Positions 46,610 through 55,170 of a stretch of 64,000 nt of DNA are shown piece by piece. The position numbers and the translations under genes are program-made. The stretch comes from an uncultured Ruminococcus sp. (lineage in GTDB: Bacteria > Bacillota > Clostridia > Oscillospirales > Ruminococcaceae), in contig NZ_CAMYUE010000003.1 in the NCBI RefSeq assembly GCF_947301925.1, forward strand, positions 124,001 to 188,000. Reading direction: 5' to 3'. Under the pieces are notes generated by a model. It saw nothing but the letters and a program-made list of their open reading frames with translations, was not told the origin of the DNA and ran no database searches. Position 1 is the stretch's first letter. The number at the start of each line of letters is the position of its first letter.

Positions 46610-47203
46610 ATGCAGGACGAAAACATCATGAAGATGGCAGAGCGTGCCGACACCGAGATAAAGGACGTCCCCACGCTGAATATACTTCTCTGCTATCTGC
46701 TCTATAAAATAGACAGACCCGTTAGTCCCGACCAGCTTTACGACATCGCTATCGGAACGGGTATCATAAACTATTTCTACTATCAGGACTCTGTGGGTTA
46801 TCTCCTGAAAAACGGACTTATCACAGAGGAAGCCGACGATAAGGGCGGCTCCTGCTATATGCTGATGCCAAAGGGCAGGGAGTGCGCAAAGCAGCTGAAG
46901 AACTATGCTCCCAAGTCCTACAGGGACAAGCTTGTGCTGGCGGCAATACGCTATTTTGCCCGTATACAGTACGAGAAGGAGCTGAAGATCGAATACGAGC
47001 CCGTGGGCAGCGGCTATTATGTCCATGTAAGGTGTATCGACAGCACCTTCGACCTTATGGATCTGAGGCTGTATGCTCCCGATATGACTCAGGCAAAGCT
47101 CATAGGGGAGAGGATACTTCTCAATCCTGCGGGCTTCTACGGCAAGGTCATAGAGGTAGCTCTCACCAACGAGGAGCCTGCCTACGACCTCAGCGACAAC
47201 TGA
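46610..47203 (+). CDS. DUF4364 family protein (winged-helix-like)
   Basis: 197 aa, ATG with AAGGTGA, 11 bases after aroC. The N-terminal 90 residues are helical and read like a winged-helix domain (LLCYLLYKIDRPVSPDQLYDIA..., then LLKNGLI), as in transcription factors or the PadR-like fold. The C-terminal half is mixed alpha/beta. It fits what I remember of DUF4364, a Clostridia family without an assigned role. No catalytic motif or membrane segment. Its place directly behind aroC suggests co-transcription rather than a function in aromatic synthesis. Confidence 0.7.
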   Translation: MQDENIMKMAERADTEIKDVPTLNILLCYLLYKIDRPVSPDQLYDIAIGTGIINYFYYQDSVGYLLKNGLITEEADDKGGSCYMLMPKGRECAKQLKNYAPKSYRDKLVLAAIRYFARIQYEKELKIEYEPVGSGYYVHVRCIDSTFDLMDLRLYAPDMTQAKLIGERILLNPAGFYGKVIEVALTNEEPAYDLSDN

Positions 47204-47205
47204 AA

Positions 47206-47679
47206 ATGAATTATACTGTCAGACCGCTTCGCAAAAGCGAGTACCCGCTGCTTGAAGATTTTTTGTATGAGGCCATATTCATTCCCGAGGGAGCTGATCC
47301 GCCGCCCCGTGAGATAGTCCGCCTGCCTGAATTGCAGGTATATGTGGAGAACTTCGGCAGCAGAAAGAGCGATATCGCTCTCTGTGCGGAGGTCAGTGGC
47401 CGCGCAGTCGGCGCGGTGTGGGGCAGGATAATGAATGATTACGGCCATATCGACGACGAAACGCCTTCACTTGCAATTGCACTGTATAAGGAGTACAGAG
47501 GCTGCGGCATAGGTACGGCGATGATGAGGGCTATTATAGCAGAATACAGGAGAATTGGCTATAAAAGACTGTCACTGGCAGTCCAGAAGGCAAATTATGC
47601 CGTGAAGCTCTACGAAAAGGCGGGTTTCAGTGTAGTTTCGGAAAATGACGAGGAATACATCATGCAGGTGATCGTTTAG
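47206..47679 (+). CDS. GNAT family N-acetyltransferase
   Basis: 157 aa from ATG 47206, two bases after the DUF4364 stop; the track's longer frame from 46882 overlaps that gene and is a shadow. The fold is recognisable from the acetyl-CoA loop motif in LYKEYRGCGIGTAMMRAIIAEY, followed by RLSLAVQKANYAVKLYEKAGF, the usual motif A and motif B of GNAT enzymes. The substrate cannot be told; such small stand-alone GNATs acetylate amino groups of proteins, amino acids or small molecules. Cytosolic, in the aro operon by spacing. Confidence 0.88.
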   Translation: MNYTVRPLRKSEYPLLEDFLYEAIFIPEGADPPPREIVRLPELQVYVENFGSRKSDIALCAEVSGRAVGAVWGRIMNDYGHIDDETPSLAIALYKEYRGCGIGTAMMRAIIAEYRRIGYKRLSLAVQKANYAVKLYEKAGFSVVSENDEEYIMQVIV

Positions 47680-47710
47680 TTGATATACGATCACTAAAAG
47701 GGAGAAAGAG

Positions 47711-48559
47711 ATGAAATACGGACTTGTTCTTGAGGGCGGCGCTATGCGCGGATTGTTTACCGCAGGCGTTACAGACGTCCTCATGGAAAATGATATCGTC
47801 CTTGACGGAACAGTGGGCGTCTCCGCAGGAGCTGCCTTCGGCTGCAATTATAAGTCGGGACAGATCCGCAGGGTTATCCGCTATAATACACGGTTCTGCA
47901 AGGACAAGCGCTATTGCAGCAAGCGCTCGCTTATAAAGACGGGAGACCTGTTCGGAGCGGAATTCTGCTATCATACCATTCCCAACGAGCTTGATCTCTT
48001 TGATAACGATGCATTTGAGACCTCACCCATGGAATTCTGGGTAGTGGCTACGGATATAACCACAGGCAAGGCGGTGTATCACAAGTGCGGCCCCATAGAC
48101 TACGACGAGCTTGAATGGATAAGAGCTTCGGCTTCCATGCCCGTTGTGGCGCGTATCGTTGAGGTAGGAGGGTATAAGCTACTTGACGGCGGTATATCCG
48201 ACTCGATACCTCTCAGATTCATGGAGAGCAGAGGCTATGAGAAAAATGTGGTGGTGGTGACTCAGCCCCGCGACTATGTCAAGAAGCCTGCAAGCGGAAT
48301 GGCACTTATGAAGATGAAGTACAGGAAGTATCCCGAGCTCATAAAAGCGGCGGAGAACCGTCACAAGATGTACAACTCGGAGCTGAAGCACATACGCAGC
48401 GCCGAGGAGCAGGGAAAGGCCTTCGTTATCGCGCCCCCCGAGGCTCTGCCTGTAGGTCATGTGGAGCACGATCCCGATGTCATGAGGGAGGTCTACCGCA
48501 TCGGCAGACGTATAGCCAACGAGAGGCTGGACGCGCTCAGAGAGTTCCTTGGAATATGA
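47711..48559 (+). CDS. Patatin-like phospholipase / acyl hydrolase
   Basis: 282 aa, ATG behind GGGAGAAAGAG. The serine-aspartate dyad of patatins is visible: oxyanion loop LEGGAMRGLFTAGV, nucleophile elbow GVSAGA (Ser near 39) and the aspartate in LLDGGISDSIP near 160. The DUF-like C-terminus (VVTQPRDYVKK... and YRIGRRIANERL) matches bacterial YjjU/RssA-type patatins. No signal peptide, so it should act on intracellular lipid or acyl substrates. Last gene of the aro operon; a strong terminator follows immediately. Confidence 0.92.
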   Translation: MKYGLVLEGGAMRGLFTAGVTDVLMENDIVLDGTVGVSAGAAFGCNYKSGQIRRVIRYNTRFCKDKRYCSKRSLIKTGDLFGAEFCYHTIPNELDLFDNDAFETSPMEFWVVATDITTGKAVYHKCGPIDYDELEWIRASASMPVVARIVEVGGYKLLDGGISDSIPLRFMESRGYEKNVVVVTQPRDYVKKPASGMALMKMKYRKYPELIKAAENRHKMYNSELKHIRSAEEQGKAFVIAPPEALPVGHVEHDPDVMREVYRIGRRIANERLDALREFLGI

Positions 48560-48564
48560 AAAAT

Positions 48565-48605
48565 GCCCGTAACGGTCGGTGTATGACCGTTACGGGCTTG
48601 TTTTT
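48565..48605 (+). terminator. Bidirectional terminator between the patatin gene and bioY
   Basis: GCCCGTAACGGTC-N7-GACCGTTACGGGC is a perfect 13-pair stem followed by TTGTTTTT on the plus strand and by ATTTTTC on the minus strand. It ends both the aro operon and the convergent bioY gene. Confidence 0.95.
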
Positions 48606-49176
48606 ACAGATCTAACTGCTTTTTTACGCGGCAGGATATTACCGCCGCAAGGACCAGCTTGATAATATCAAACGGGATAAACGGTATCACGCAGAGCTTC
48701 AGCGCCTTGTAGAAGCTCATACTGCTTTCGCCGTTGGAATAGCCGAAAACGAACCATATCGTGCCGAAAAGATAGCAGACGAGAAGTCCTGCCGTCAGCA
48801 GTCCTATGCTTACGGGAAGCTTACTGCCCAGGAGCTTCGTTCCGCACCAATACAGCAGAGCCATAAGGATAAATCCGAGGATATAGCCTCCCGTCGGTCC
48901 CGTAAGTGCTCCGATACCGCCCTTGAAGCCCGTGAATACAGGAAGTCCCACAGCTCCGAGGAGTATATATACAGCGATAGAGAATGTACCGTTTCTGCCG
49001 CCTAAGAGGCTCAGTGCGCAGAATACGCCGAAGGTCTGCAAGGTTATGGGAATGCTGCCGATGGGGATCGATATCCATGAGCAGACCGCCATGACAGCGG
49101 CAAACATAGCGATAAGTACCATTTCCTTGGTCGAAAATGTCTTTTTGGGACTTTTTACAGTTGCAGTTTCGTTCAT
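48604..49176 (-). CDS. bioY: Biotin ECF transporter S component BioY
   Basis: 190 aa from ATG 49176, behind AAAGGAGATATA; the 40 extra residues in the track have no RBS and overlap the promoter. The protein is almost all membrane: about six segments, with the BioY signature ISIPIGSIPITLQTFGVF and the conserved PVFTGFKGGIGALTGPTGGYILGF loop that lines the biotin site. It would bind biotin and be energised by a shared EcfA/EcfT module. Regulation is visible: a BirA-type operator overlaps its promoter. Monocistronic. Confidence 0.96.
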   Translation of the reverse strand: MNETATVKSPKKTFSTKEMVLIAMFAAVMAVCSWISIPIGSIPITLQTFGVFCALSLLGGRNGTFSIAVYILLGAVGLPVFTGFKGGIGALTGPTGGYILGFILMALLYWCGTKLLGSKLPVSIGLLTAGLLVCYLFGTIWFVFGYSNGESSMSFYKALKLCVIPFIPFDIIKLVLAAVISCRVKKQLDL

Positions 49177-49206
49177 AATTATATCTCCTTTTAGTGGTTT
49201 AACTGT

Positions 49207-49235
49207 ATTATAGCACATAAAAATACGTTTGTCAA
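49207..49235 (-). promoter_or_regulatory. Sigma-A promoter of bioY
   Basis: Minus strand: TTGACA (49235-49230), 17-base spacer, TATAAT (49212-49207) preceded by TGC. Perfect consensus, about 30 bases upstream of the bioY start codon. Confidence 0.93.
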
Positions 49236-49261
49236 CCGCTTTTATAAAAGCAGGTTGACAA
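49229..49261 (-). promoter_or_regulatory. BirA-type biotin operator
   Basis: Inverted repeat TTGTCAACC-N15-GGTTGACAA. Arm sequence, symmetry and the 15-base spacer fit the known BirA operator layout (TTGT-AACC/GGTT-ACAA). The proximal arm contains the bioY -35 box, so biotinyl-AMP-loaded BirA would occlude the promoter. Confidence 0.88.
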
Positions 49262-49294
49262 AGGCGGCGAAAATGAACAGATTCATTAAAAATC

Positions 49295-49323
49295 AAAACG
49301 GAGCATTTATGAACAAAACGGAG
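49295..49323 (+). promoter_or_regulatory. Direct repeats abutting the -35: probable AraC-type activator site
   Basis: CAAAACGGAG occurs twice with a 20-base period (from 49294 and 49314), both copies preceded at varying distance by ATGAAC. The second copy ends at the base before the -35 TTGAAA. Two same-face direct repeats next to -35 are typical for AraC-family activators, and the operon encodes two of them. Confidence 0.6.
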
Positions 49324-49352
49324 TTGAAATTACTTCTCTATTATGTTATACT
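49324..49352 (+). promoter_or_regulatory. Promoter of the ECF/ABC uptake operon
   Basis: TTGAAA (49324-49329), 17 bases, TATACT (49347-49352) with TG at the extended -10 position. Followed by a leader hairpin GAGCCTT/AAGGCTC (49360-49380). Confidence 0.82.
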
Positions 49353-49394
49353 ATCAAAGGAGCCTTCAGGAATAAGGCTCAAATCTATGTATAT

Positions 49395-49414
49395 AAGTTA
49401 GTGAAATCTAACTT
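49395..49414 (+). promoter_or_regulatory. Palindrome AAGTTAG-N6-CTAACTT in the leader of the uptake operon
   Basis: Perfect seven-base arms with a six-base centre, two bases before the GGAGG ribosome site. It could be a repressor operator (the core GTTAG-N6-CTAAC recurs at 62488) or a hairpin limiting translation. The arm sequence resembles DtxR/IdeR-family metal-repressor boxes; that link is inference. Confidence 0.6.
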
Positions 49415-49426
49415 TTGGAGGTAGCT

Positions 49427-49984
49427 ATGAAAGGCAAGGATCTCATCAATATCGGCATTTTTTCGGCGATATATTTCGTCATCGTTTTCGTCATTGCCAT
49501 TCTGGGAATGATCCCCGTATTCCTGCCGCTGCTTGTACCCATATTCGGCGGTATACCCTTCATGCTCTTTCTGACGAGAGTCAGGAAATTCGGCATGATA
49601 TGGATAATGAGCATAATCATGGGCATCATGATGCTCCTTACGGGCATGAGCTGGCCGCCGCTGGCAGTATCGGTATTCAGCGGACTTTTGGCGGAGCTCG
49701 TATACAGGAGCGGCAAATATAAGAGCGCAACCAAGGCTGTCGTCACCAACGGAGTTTTCAGTCTTTGGGTGGCTGCGAATTATCTTCCGCTCTTCTTCAA
49801 CGCCGAAAAATACTGGGCTTCACGCCAGAATTACGGCCAGGACTACATCGACGCTGTGACTAAGCTCATGCCGTCATGGATGTGTCCCGTGACGTTCATT
49901 GCGGCATTTGTGTGCGGTATCATAGGCGGACTCCTCGGCAAGGCACTGATGAAGAAGCACTTCGAGAAAGCAGGCATAGCGTGA
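49427..49984 (+). CDS. MptD/Trep_Strep-type ECF transporter S component
   Basis: ATG 49427 with GGAGG six bases upstream. 185 aa, strongly hydrophobic with about five to six membrane segments (IFSAIYFVIVFVIAILG, FLPLLVPIFGGIPFMLFL, GMIWIMSIIMGIMMLLTGM, then two near the C-terminus). Length, topology and neighbours fit the MptD/Trep_Strep family of putative ECF substrate-binding components. As S component it would define the substrate, which is unknown; the two permease-ATPase genes and AraC regulators beside it suggest a metal chelate or siderophore. First gene of a seven-gene coupled operon; its stop overlaps the GTG of the next gene. Confidence 0.82.
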   Translation: MKGKDLINIGIFSAIYFVIVFVIAILGMIPVFLPLLVPIFGGIPFMLFLTRVRKFGMIWIMSIIMGIMMLLTGMSWPPLAVSVFSGLLAELVYRSGKYKSATKAVVTNGVFSLWVAANYLPLFFNAEKYWASRQNYGQDYIDAVTKLMPSWMCPVTFIAAFVCGIIGGLLGKALMKKHFEKAGIA

Positions 49985-50961
49985 GCAGGGATATTTTTGA
50001 GGCTCTTGACAGTGCAGGCTTCGGCGGCAACGTCCACGAGATAGCCGAGGATGGCGAATGCCGCGTGCTCCGCATCGACGGCGAGGACGGAGAGGGCTTC
50101 ATGACCATGTACCGCGTATTCGACGGCGTGTACCTGATGTACAACGATTTCCATATGCGGAGCTGCGTGTCGGAGTATCAGAATGCCGATACGATCCTCT
50201 GCATCGACCACTGCCGCGAGGGACGCATCGAGCACGAAAACTCTCTCGGAGAGCGCTATTATATGGAGGCAGGCGACCTGCGGATAGACAAGCGCGTCCA
50301 CCATGAGGGACGAGTGGAGCTGCCGCTGTCCCACTATCACGGTATCACCATCGGCTTTGTGCGTGAAGCGGCTGAGGAGTCGCTGAAGCGCGGGTTTCCG
50401 TGGCTGTCAGTTGATATAGGCGCTCTTGCGGAGGGTTTCTGTTCCGGCGGCAGGGAATTCGTCCTGCGGGGCAATGAGGCTGTAAACAGGATTTTCTCAC
50501 AGCTGTACAGTGCTCCCAAGAGCGTGCGCCTCGACTACTTCAGGGTAAAGACGGCGGAGCTGCTGCTCATGCTCGGTGCGCTGGATATTTCCGTGACTGC
50601 GGAACAAAGGCAGTATTTTCCTGCCAGGCAGACGGACAAGGTCAAGCAGATACATGAGCTGATAACGGGCTCGCTCTGCAGGTCATACACGGTTGACGAG
50701 CTGTCGGCGAAGTTCGATATGCCGCCTGCGACGCTGAGAAAGGTGTTCAGGGCGGTTTACGGAGCGCCGATATACAGATACATCAAAAGCTATAAAATGA
50801 AGGCGGCGGCTTCCATGCTGATATCCGAGGAAGATCTGACCGTCGCGGAGATAGCCCAGCAGCTCGGATACGACAACGCCTCAAAGTTTTCAGCGGCTTT
50901 CCGCGATATTATGGGCGTTTCGCCCCAGGCTCACAGGAGGGATAACAATGGAAAAGGATAA
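49981..50961 (+). CDS. AraC family transcriptional regulator (first copy)
   Basis: GTG 49981 overlaps the S-component stop (GTGA) and starts VSRDIFEALDSAGF; the track's extension to 49876 is a shadow of the upstream gene. 326 aa. The N-terminal 200 residues form a cupin-like ligand-binding region; the C-terminal 100 residues hold two helix-turn-helix motifs, YTVDELSAKFDMPPATLRKVF and LTVAEIAQQLGYDNASKFSAAF, then GVSPQAHR. Such regulators in siderophore loci (YbtA type) activate transport genes when the ligand is present. The direct repeats at the operon promoter are the likely target. It overlaps the downstream ABC gene by 14 bases. Confidence 0.92.
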   Translation: MSRDIFEALDSAGFGGNVHEIAEDGECRVLRIDGEDGEGFMTMYRVFDGVYLMYNDFHMRSCVSEYQNADTILCIDHCREGRIEHENSLGERYYMEAGDLRIDKRVHHEGRVELPLSHYHGITIGFVREAAEESLKRGFPWLSVDIGALAEGFCSGGREFVLRGNEAVNRIFSQLYSAPKSVRLDYFRVKTAELLLMLGALDISVTAEQRQYFPARQTDKVKQIHELITGSLCRSYTVDELSAKFDMPPATLRKVFRAVYGAPIYRYIKSYKMKAAASMLISEEDLTVAEIAQQLGYDNASKFSAAFRDIMGVSPQAHRRDNNGKG

Positions 50962-52699
50962 GAATGGTTCCTTCGGCTGGCTGCTGAGGCAGTCGGGCGA
51001 GCGCAAAGGGAAGTTCGTACTCAGCGTGATACTTGCGGCTCTGAGCACGCTATGCGGCATTGCGCCGTACTATTTCGTAGCAAGGATAGTGAAGCTGCTC
51101 CTTGACGGCAGCACCGACCAGAGCGAGTATATCCTCAACTGCGTGATTATCCTTGCGCTGTGGCTGGGTCATTCCCTCTTTCATGCGCTGTCCACTTCCA
51201 ACTCCCACCTTGCCACATTCCACACCCTGGCTGTGATACGCAAGAAGGCTCTGGACAAGCTGGCGAAAATGCCTCTCGGCGACGTTATATCGCAGCCGTC
51301 GGGTTCGCTGAAAAGCACCATAGTCGAGCGCATAGACAGCATCGAGACCACTCTTGCGCACATACTTCCCGAGTTCACAACGGGTATAGGAGCGCCTGTT
51401 ATTGTGCTGGTATATGTTTTCATCATAAGCTGGAAACTCGGACTTGCTGCCCTCATCACCATTCCCCTCGGAGTTGTCTGCTACGCTCTTATGATGTTCG
51501 GTTATGAGGAGAACTACAAACGCACTGTCAACGCCACAAAGGCGTTGAACGCGGTCACTACCGAGTATATCCGCGGTATCGAGGTGATAAAGGTCTTCGG
51601 CAAGGCGCAGTCGAGCTATGAGAAGTTTGCCGCCGCCGCAAGGGAGAGTGCGGCAAGCTTTGTAGACTGGATGAGAAAATGCAATGTGTACATGACCTTC
51701 GCCATGTGCATAATGCCTGCGACTATGCTGTCCGTCCTGCCCATAGGCGGCATAATGGCTATGCACGGAACCATAAGCACTGCCGACTTCATCACCGTGA
51801 TAATACTCACGGTGGGACTTATTGAGCCGCTTATCCGCGTGATGTCATACTCGGACGATATCGCGCAGATGAGCACTATCGTCGGCGAGGTCCGTACCAT
51901 CATAGACGCAAAGGAGATGACTCGTCCCGAAAAGCTGACGAAAACTCCCGTCGGCGGAGATATAGTCCTCAACGACGTTCACTTCGGCTATGAGGACAAG
52001 GAGATACTTCACGGCGTATCCATGACCATACACAGCGGAGAGTTCGTCGCTCTGGTGGGCCCCTCGGGCAGCGGCAAATCCACTATTGCACGCCTTATAG
52101 CCAGCCTGTGGGACGTGGACGGCGGAAGCATTTCTCTCGGCGGCACTGACATAAGGGATATCCCCCTGGACGATTACAACGACCGCATTGCCTACGTTTC
52201 CCAGGACAACTTCCTGTTTGACCTGTCCGTGCGGGAGAATATCCGTCTCGGACGGCAGTCCGCAACAGATACCGAGGTCGAGGAGGCGGCAAGGAAGTGC
52301 GGCTGTCACGACTTCATCATGGGACTTGAAAACGGCTATGATACCGTAGTCGGCACGTCGGGAGGCCATCTTTCGGGCGGCGAGCGCCAGCGTATCGCTA
52401 TTGCCCGTTCAATGCTCAAGAATGCGGATATCGTTATTCTCGACGAGGCTACCGCCTATACCGACCCCGAAAGCGAGGCTGTTATCCAGCGGAGCGTTGC
52501 CGGACTCGTCGAGGGCAAGACCCTCATAGTCATCGCTCACAGGCTCTCTACCGTTAAGAACGCCGACTGTATTTACGTTGTAAGCGACGGCAATATCACG
52601 GAGTCGGGCAAACATGAGGAGCTGCTGAAAAACGGCGGTCTTTACAGCTCCATGTGGACGGCACATATCTCAGCAAAGGACGGTGAGGACGATGTTTAA
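50948..52699 (+). CDS. ABC transporter, fused permease-ATPase (half-transporter 1)
   Basis: 583 aa, ATG behind AGGAGGG. Residues about 20-310 hold six membrane helices of the type I ABC exporter fold; residues about 340-575 form the ATPase with Walker A GPSGSGKST, a Q-loop VSQDN, signature LSGGERQR and Walker B VILDEATA, then an H-loop IAHRLST. Pairs of such half-transporters beside an AraC regulator resemble YbtP/YbtQ of yersiniabactin uptake, which import despite an exporter-like fold. It would form a heterodimer with the next gene product in the cytoplasmic membrane. Import versus export cannot be decided from sequence. Confidence 0.93.
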   Translation: MEKDKNGSFGWLLRQSGERKGKFVLSVILAALSTLCGIAPYYFVARIVKLLLDGSTDQSEYILNCVIILALWLGHSLFHALSTSNSHLATFHTLAVIRKKALDKLAKMPLGDVISQPSGSLKSTIVERIDSIETTLAHILPEFTTGIGAPVIVLVYVFIISWKLGLAALITIPLGVVCYALMMFGYEENYKRTVNATKALNAVTTEYIRGIEVIKVFGKAQSSYEKFAAAARESAASFVDWMRKCNVYMTFAMCIMPATMLSVLPIGGIMAMHGTISTADFITVIILTVGLIEPLIRVMSYSDDIAQMSTIVGEVRTIIDAKEMTRPEKLTKTPVGGDIVLNDVHFGYEDKEILHGVSMTIHSGEFVALVGPSGSGKSTIARLIASLWDVDGGSISLGGTDIRDIPLDDYNDRIAYVSQDNFLFDLSVRENIRLGRQSATDTEVEEAARKCGCHDFIMGLENGYDTVVGTSGGHLSGGERQRIAIARSMLKNADIVILDEATAYTDPESEAVIQRSVAGLVEGKTLIVIAHRLSTVKNADCIYVVSDGNITESGKHEELLKNGGLYSSMWTAHISAKDGEDDV

Positions 52700-54425
52700 G
52701 ATACTGAAAAGATTCTTTGCCTTTTGCAGTCCCGGGGACAGAAAAAAGTTCTTTGTCTCGATCTTTATGAGCTTCATGCAGGCCATGTTCGAGGCGCTGA
52801 AGATTCCTGCTATCGCCTGCATGGCTAAGGCTCTCCTCGACGGGAACGTCACCTCAAAGACCTGCCTGATATGTCTCGGGATAATGCTGGTCAGCATAAT
52901 CGGCGGAGGAACATTCAAGGCAAAGGCGACTATGCTCCAGACCGAGGGCGGCTACAACACCTGCGCCGAGAAGCGTATGCGCATCGCGGAGCATCTGCGC
53001 TACCTGCCCATGGGCTACTATAACGAAAACAGTCTCGGCCGCATAATGTCCGTGACCACAAATACCATGCAGAACCTGGAAAACGTGGCGACCAGAGTGG
53101 TAATGATAGTCAGCTCCGGACTGCTCTCCACAGCGGTCATAACCGTGATGATACTCGTATTCGACTGGCGTATCGGTGTGATACTCTGCTTCGGACTTGT
53201 GGTGTTTTTTGCGGTAAACAGCGCTATGATGAAGGCGAGCGCAGCCATGGCAAAGCAGAAGATAGAGAAGGACTCCGCACTTGTGGCGAAGGTCATAGAG
53301 TATGTGCAGGGGATTGCCGAGGTAAGAGCTTTCCGCCTTACGGGAAAGCGCAGCCGCGAGCTCAACGCTGCCATTGACGAGAACGAGCACGCAAATTCCG
53401 CAATGGAGCTCAGACTCATACCCTTCATGACCTTGCAGAGCTTCTGGCTCAAGGCGCTGGGTACGGTCATAGTCATGGCGTCGGTTCTGTTCCGTATCGA
53501 CGGAAGCATGGATCTCCTGACCTGCATGATAATGATAATCAGCTCCTACCTTATATATGCGCAGCTGGACAATGCAGGCACATATTCGGCGCTTCTGCGT
53601 GTTGTGGACAACAGCGTCAAGCAGGCGCAGGACATTCTCGATACGCCTCAGATGGATATCTCGGGTGAGGACATTGCTCCCGCACACTGCAATATCAGGG
53701 CAGAGGACATCTCCTTTGCCTACGAAAACAGGCGCATAATCGACGGATTGACCCTTGATATCCCCGAGGGCACGACTACCGCTATCGTCGGTCCTTCGGG
53801 CGGCGGCAAGACTACGCTCACATCGCTGCTGTCGCGGTTCTGGGACGTCGATGAGGGGCGTGTTGCCCTTGACGGCAGGGATATCCGCGATTACAGCATG
53901 GACGCGCTTATGAAAAACTTCAGTTTCGTTTTCCAGAGGGTCTACCTCTTTGCGGACACCATAGCCAACAATATACGCTTCGGACAGCCCGACGCTCCTA
54001 TGGAAAAGGTCATCGAGGCGGCAAAGAAGGCTTGCTGTCACGACTTCATCACGGAGCTTCCCGACGGCTATGACACTGTCATCGGCGAGGGCGGTGCGAG
54101 CCTGTCAGGCGGTGAAAAGCAGCGTATCTCCATAGCGAGGGCGATAATGAAGGACGCTCCCATAATAGTGCTTGACGAGGCCACCGCTAACGTCGATCCC
54201 GAAAACGAGGCGGAGCTCATGAACGCTATCGAGGCTCTTACAAAGGAAAAAACCATAATCATGATAGCTCACAGGCTGAAAACTGTCCGTCACGCAGACA
54301 ATATCCTCGTCATAGACAGCGGCAGGATAGCTCAGCAGGGCACTCATGACCAGCTCATGCAGCAGGACGGCATCTACCGCTCCTTCGTGGAGAGCAGACG
54401 TGAAGCCGCTTCGTGGAGGCTCTGA
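52692..54425 (+). CDS. ABC transporter, fused permease-ATPase (half-transporter 2)
   Basis: ATG 52692 preferred (GGTGAGG upstream) over GTG 52683; either overlaps the previous gene. 577 aa. Six membrane helices, then an ATPase with Walker A GPSGGGKTT, VFQRVYLF Q-loop, LSGGEKQR signature, IVLDEATA Walker B and IAHRLKT. Both partners have complete catalytic motifs, so both sites should hydrolyse ATP. Translationally coupled to half-transporter 1 and forming with it a YbtPQ-like pair (inference). Confidence 0.93.
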   Translation: MFKILKRFFAFCSPGDRKKFFVSIFMSFMQAMFEALKIPAIACMAKALLDGNVTSKTCLICLGIMLVSIIGGGTFKAKATMLQTEGGYNTCAEKRMRIAEHLRYLPMGYYNENSLGRIMSVTTNTMQNLENVATRVVMIVSSGLLSTAVITVMILVFDWRIGVILCFGLVVFFAVNSAMMKASAAMAKQKIEKDSALVAKVIEYVQGIAEVRAFRLTGKRSRELNAAIDENEHANSAMELRLIPFMTLQSFWLKALGTVIVMASVLFRIDGSMDLLTCMIMIISSYLIYAQLDNAGTYSALLRVVDNSVKQAQDILDTPQMDISGEDIAPAHCNIRAEDISFAYENRRIIDGLTLDIPEGTTTAIVGPSGGGKTTLTSLLSRFWDVDEGRVALDGRDIRDYSMDALMKNFSFVFQRVYLFADTIANNIRFGQPDAPMEKVIEAAKKACCHDFITELPDGYDTVIGEGGASLSGGEKQRISIARAIMKDAPIIVLDEATANVDPENEAELMNAIEALTKEKTIIMIAHRLKTVRHADNILVIDSGRIAQQGTHDQLMQQDGIYRSFVESRREAASWRL

Positions 54426-54426
54426 T

Positions 54427-55170
54427 ATGGCGGGGCTTTTCACGGCGGATATCGAAAACCGCGGACTTGTTCTGGATCCGAGGACTAAGCTGGCAGTTAT
54501 GATTACGCTGGTAGTGTTTGCACTGGGCGGCGCAGGCAGCGATATACAGGCGGTCAGGCTGGCGACCATAGCTGTCAGCGCACTTCCTGTGGTGCTGCTG
54601 GCAACAGCCCGCCAGTGGAAAAAAGCAGCCGTTTTCGGGCTGCTCTATGCGGTACTGAAGTCGGCGGAGCTTCTGCTGGTACCGCAGCTTTCGGGAGCGG
54701 CGCTGAGTATAGTCGGGCTGTGCTGTCTTATATTCGTGCGGCTCATGCCGTCGCTGATAATGGGGGCGTATATGCTCTCGTCGACGACGGTCAGCGAGTT
54801 CATTGCTGCAATGCACCGTATGCACGTTCCGCAGCAGATAACTATACCCATGTCGGTGATGTTCCGTTTCTTTCCCACGGTTATGGAGGAGTTCGCAGCG
54901 ATAAACACGGCTATGCGGATGCGGGATATCCGAATGGGCGGCAGGAACGCAGGCAGGCTCATAGAGTACAGACTGGTGCCGCTCATGGTCTGTTCGGTCA
55001 ACATCGGCAGCGAGCTGTCGGCAGCTGCACTTACGAGAGGACTCAGTACAGGTATCCGCCGCACGAACATCTGCAAAATAGGCTTTCATGTGCAGGACTT
55101 CGCAGTAGCGGCAGTCAGCGGTGCAGTGTACATATTATGGATACTCGGTATGACGGGAGTGGTAAAATGA
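54427..55170 (+). CDS. Energy-coupling factor transporter transmembrane protein EcfT
   Basis: ATG 54427 with GGAGG eight bases upstream and one base after the preceding stop; the track's 27-residue extension lies inside the ABC gene. 247 aa. Four to five membrane segments plus the EcfT coupling region, visible as AMHRMHVPQQITIPMSVMFRFFPTVMEEF and a second arginine-rich loop (AMRMRDIRMGG). Couples the EcfA ATPases to the S component. Because its own S component and ATPase are in the same operon, this appears to be a dedicated (group I) ECF system. Ends in an ATGA overlap with the ATPase gene. Confidence 0.88.
   Translation: MAGLFTADIENRGLVLDPRTKLAVMITLVVFALGGAGSDIQAVRLATIAVSALPVVLLATARQWKKAAVFGLLYAVLKSAELLLVPQLSGAALSIVGLCCLIFVRLMPSLIMGAYMLSSTTVSEFIAAMHRMHVPQQITIPMSVMFRFFPTVMEEFAAINTAMRMRDIRMGGRNAGRLIEYRLVPLMVCSVNIGSELSAAALTRGLSTGIRRTNICKIGFHVQDFAVAAVSGAVYILWILGMTGVVK

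Noticed and set aside
46882-47205. Long N-terminus for the GNAT protein
   Set aside because: The extension overlaps the DUF4364 gene out of frame; the GNAT fold starts at the Met at 47206.
47711-48559. Patatin gene as the missing polyketide thioesterase
   Set aside because: It sits at the end of the aro operon, far from the PKS block, and resembles generic YjjU/RssA-type hydrolases.
52854-54041. 395-aa minus-strand ORF
   Set aside because: Lies wholly within the second ABC half-transporter; composition is His/Arg/Tyr-rich antisense noise with no RBS.
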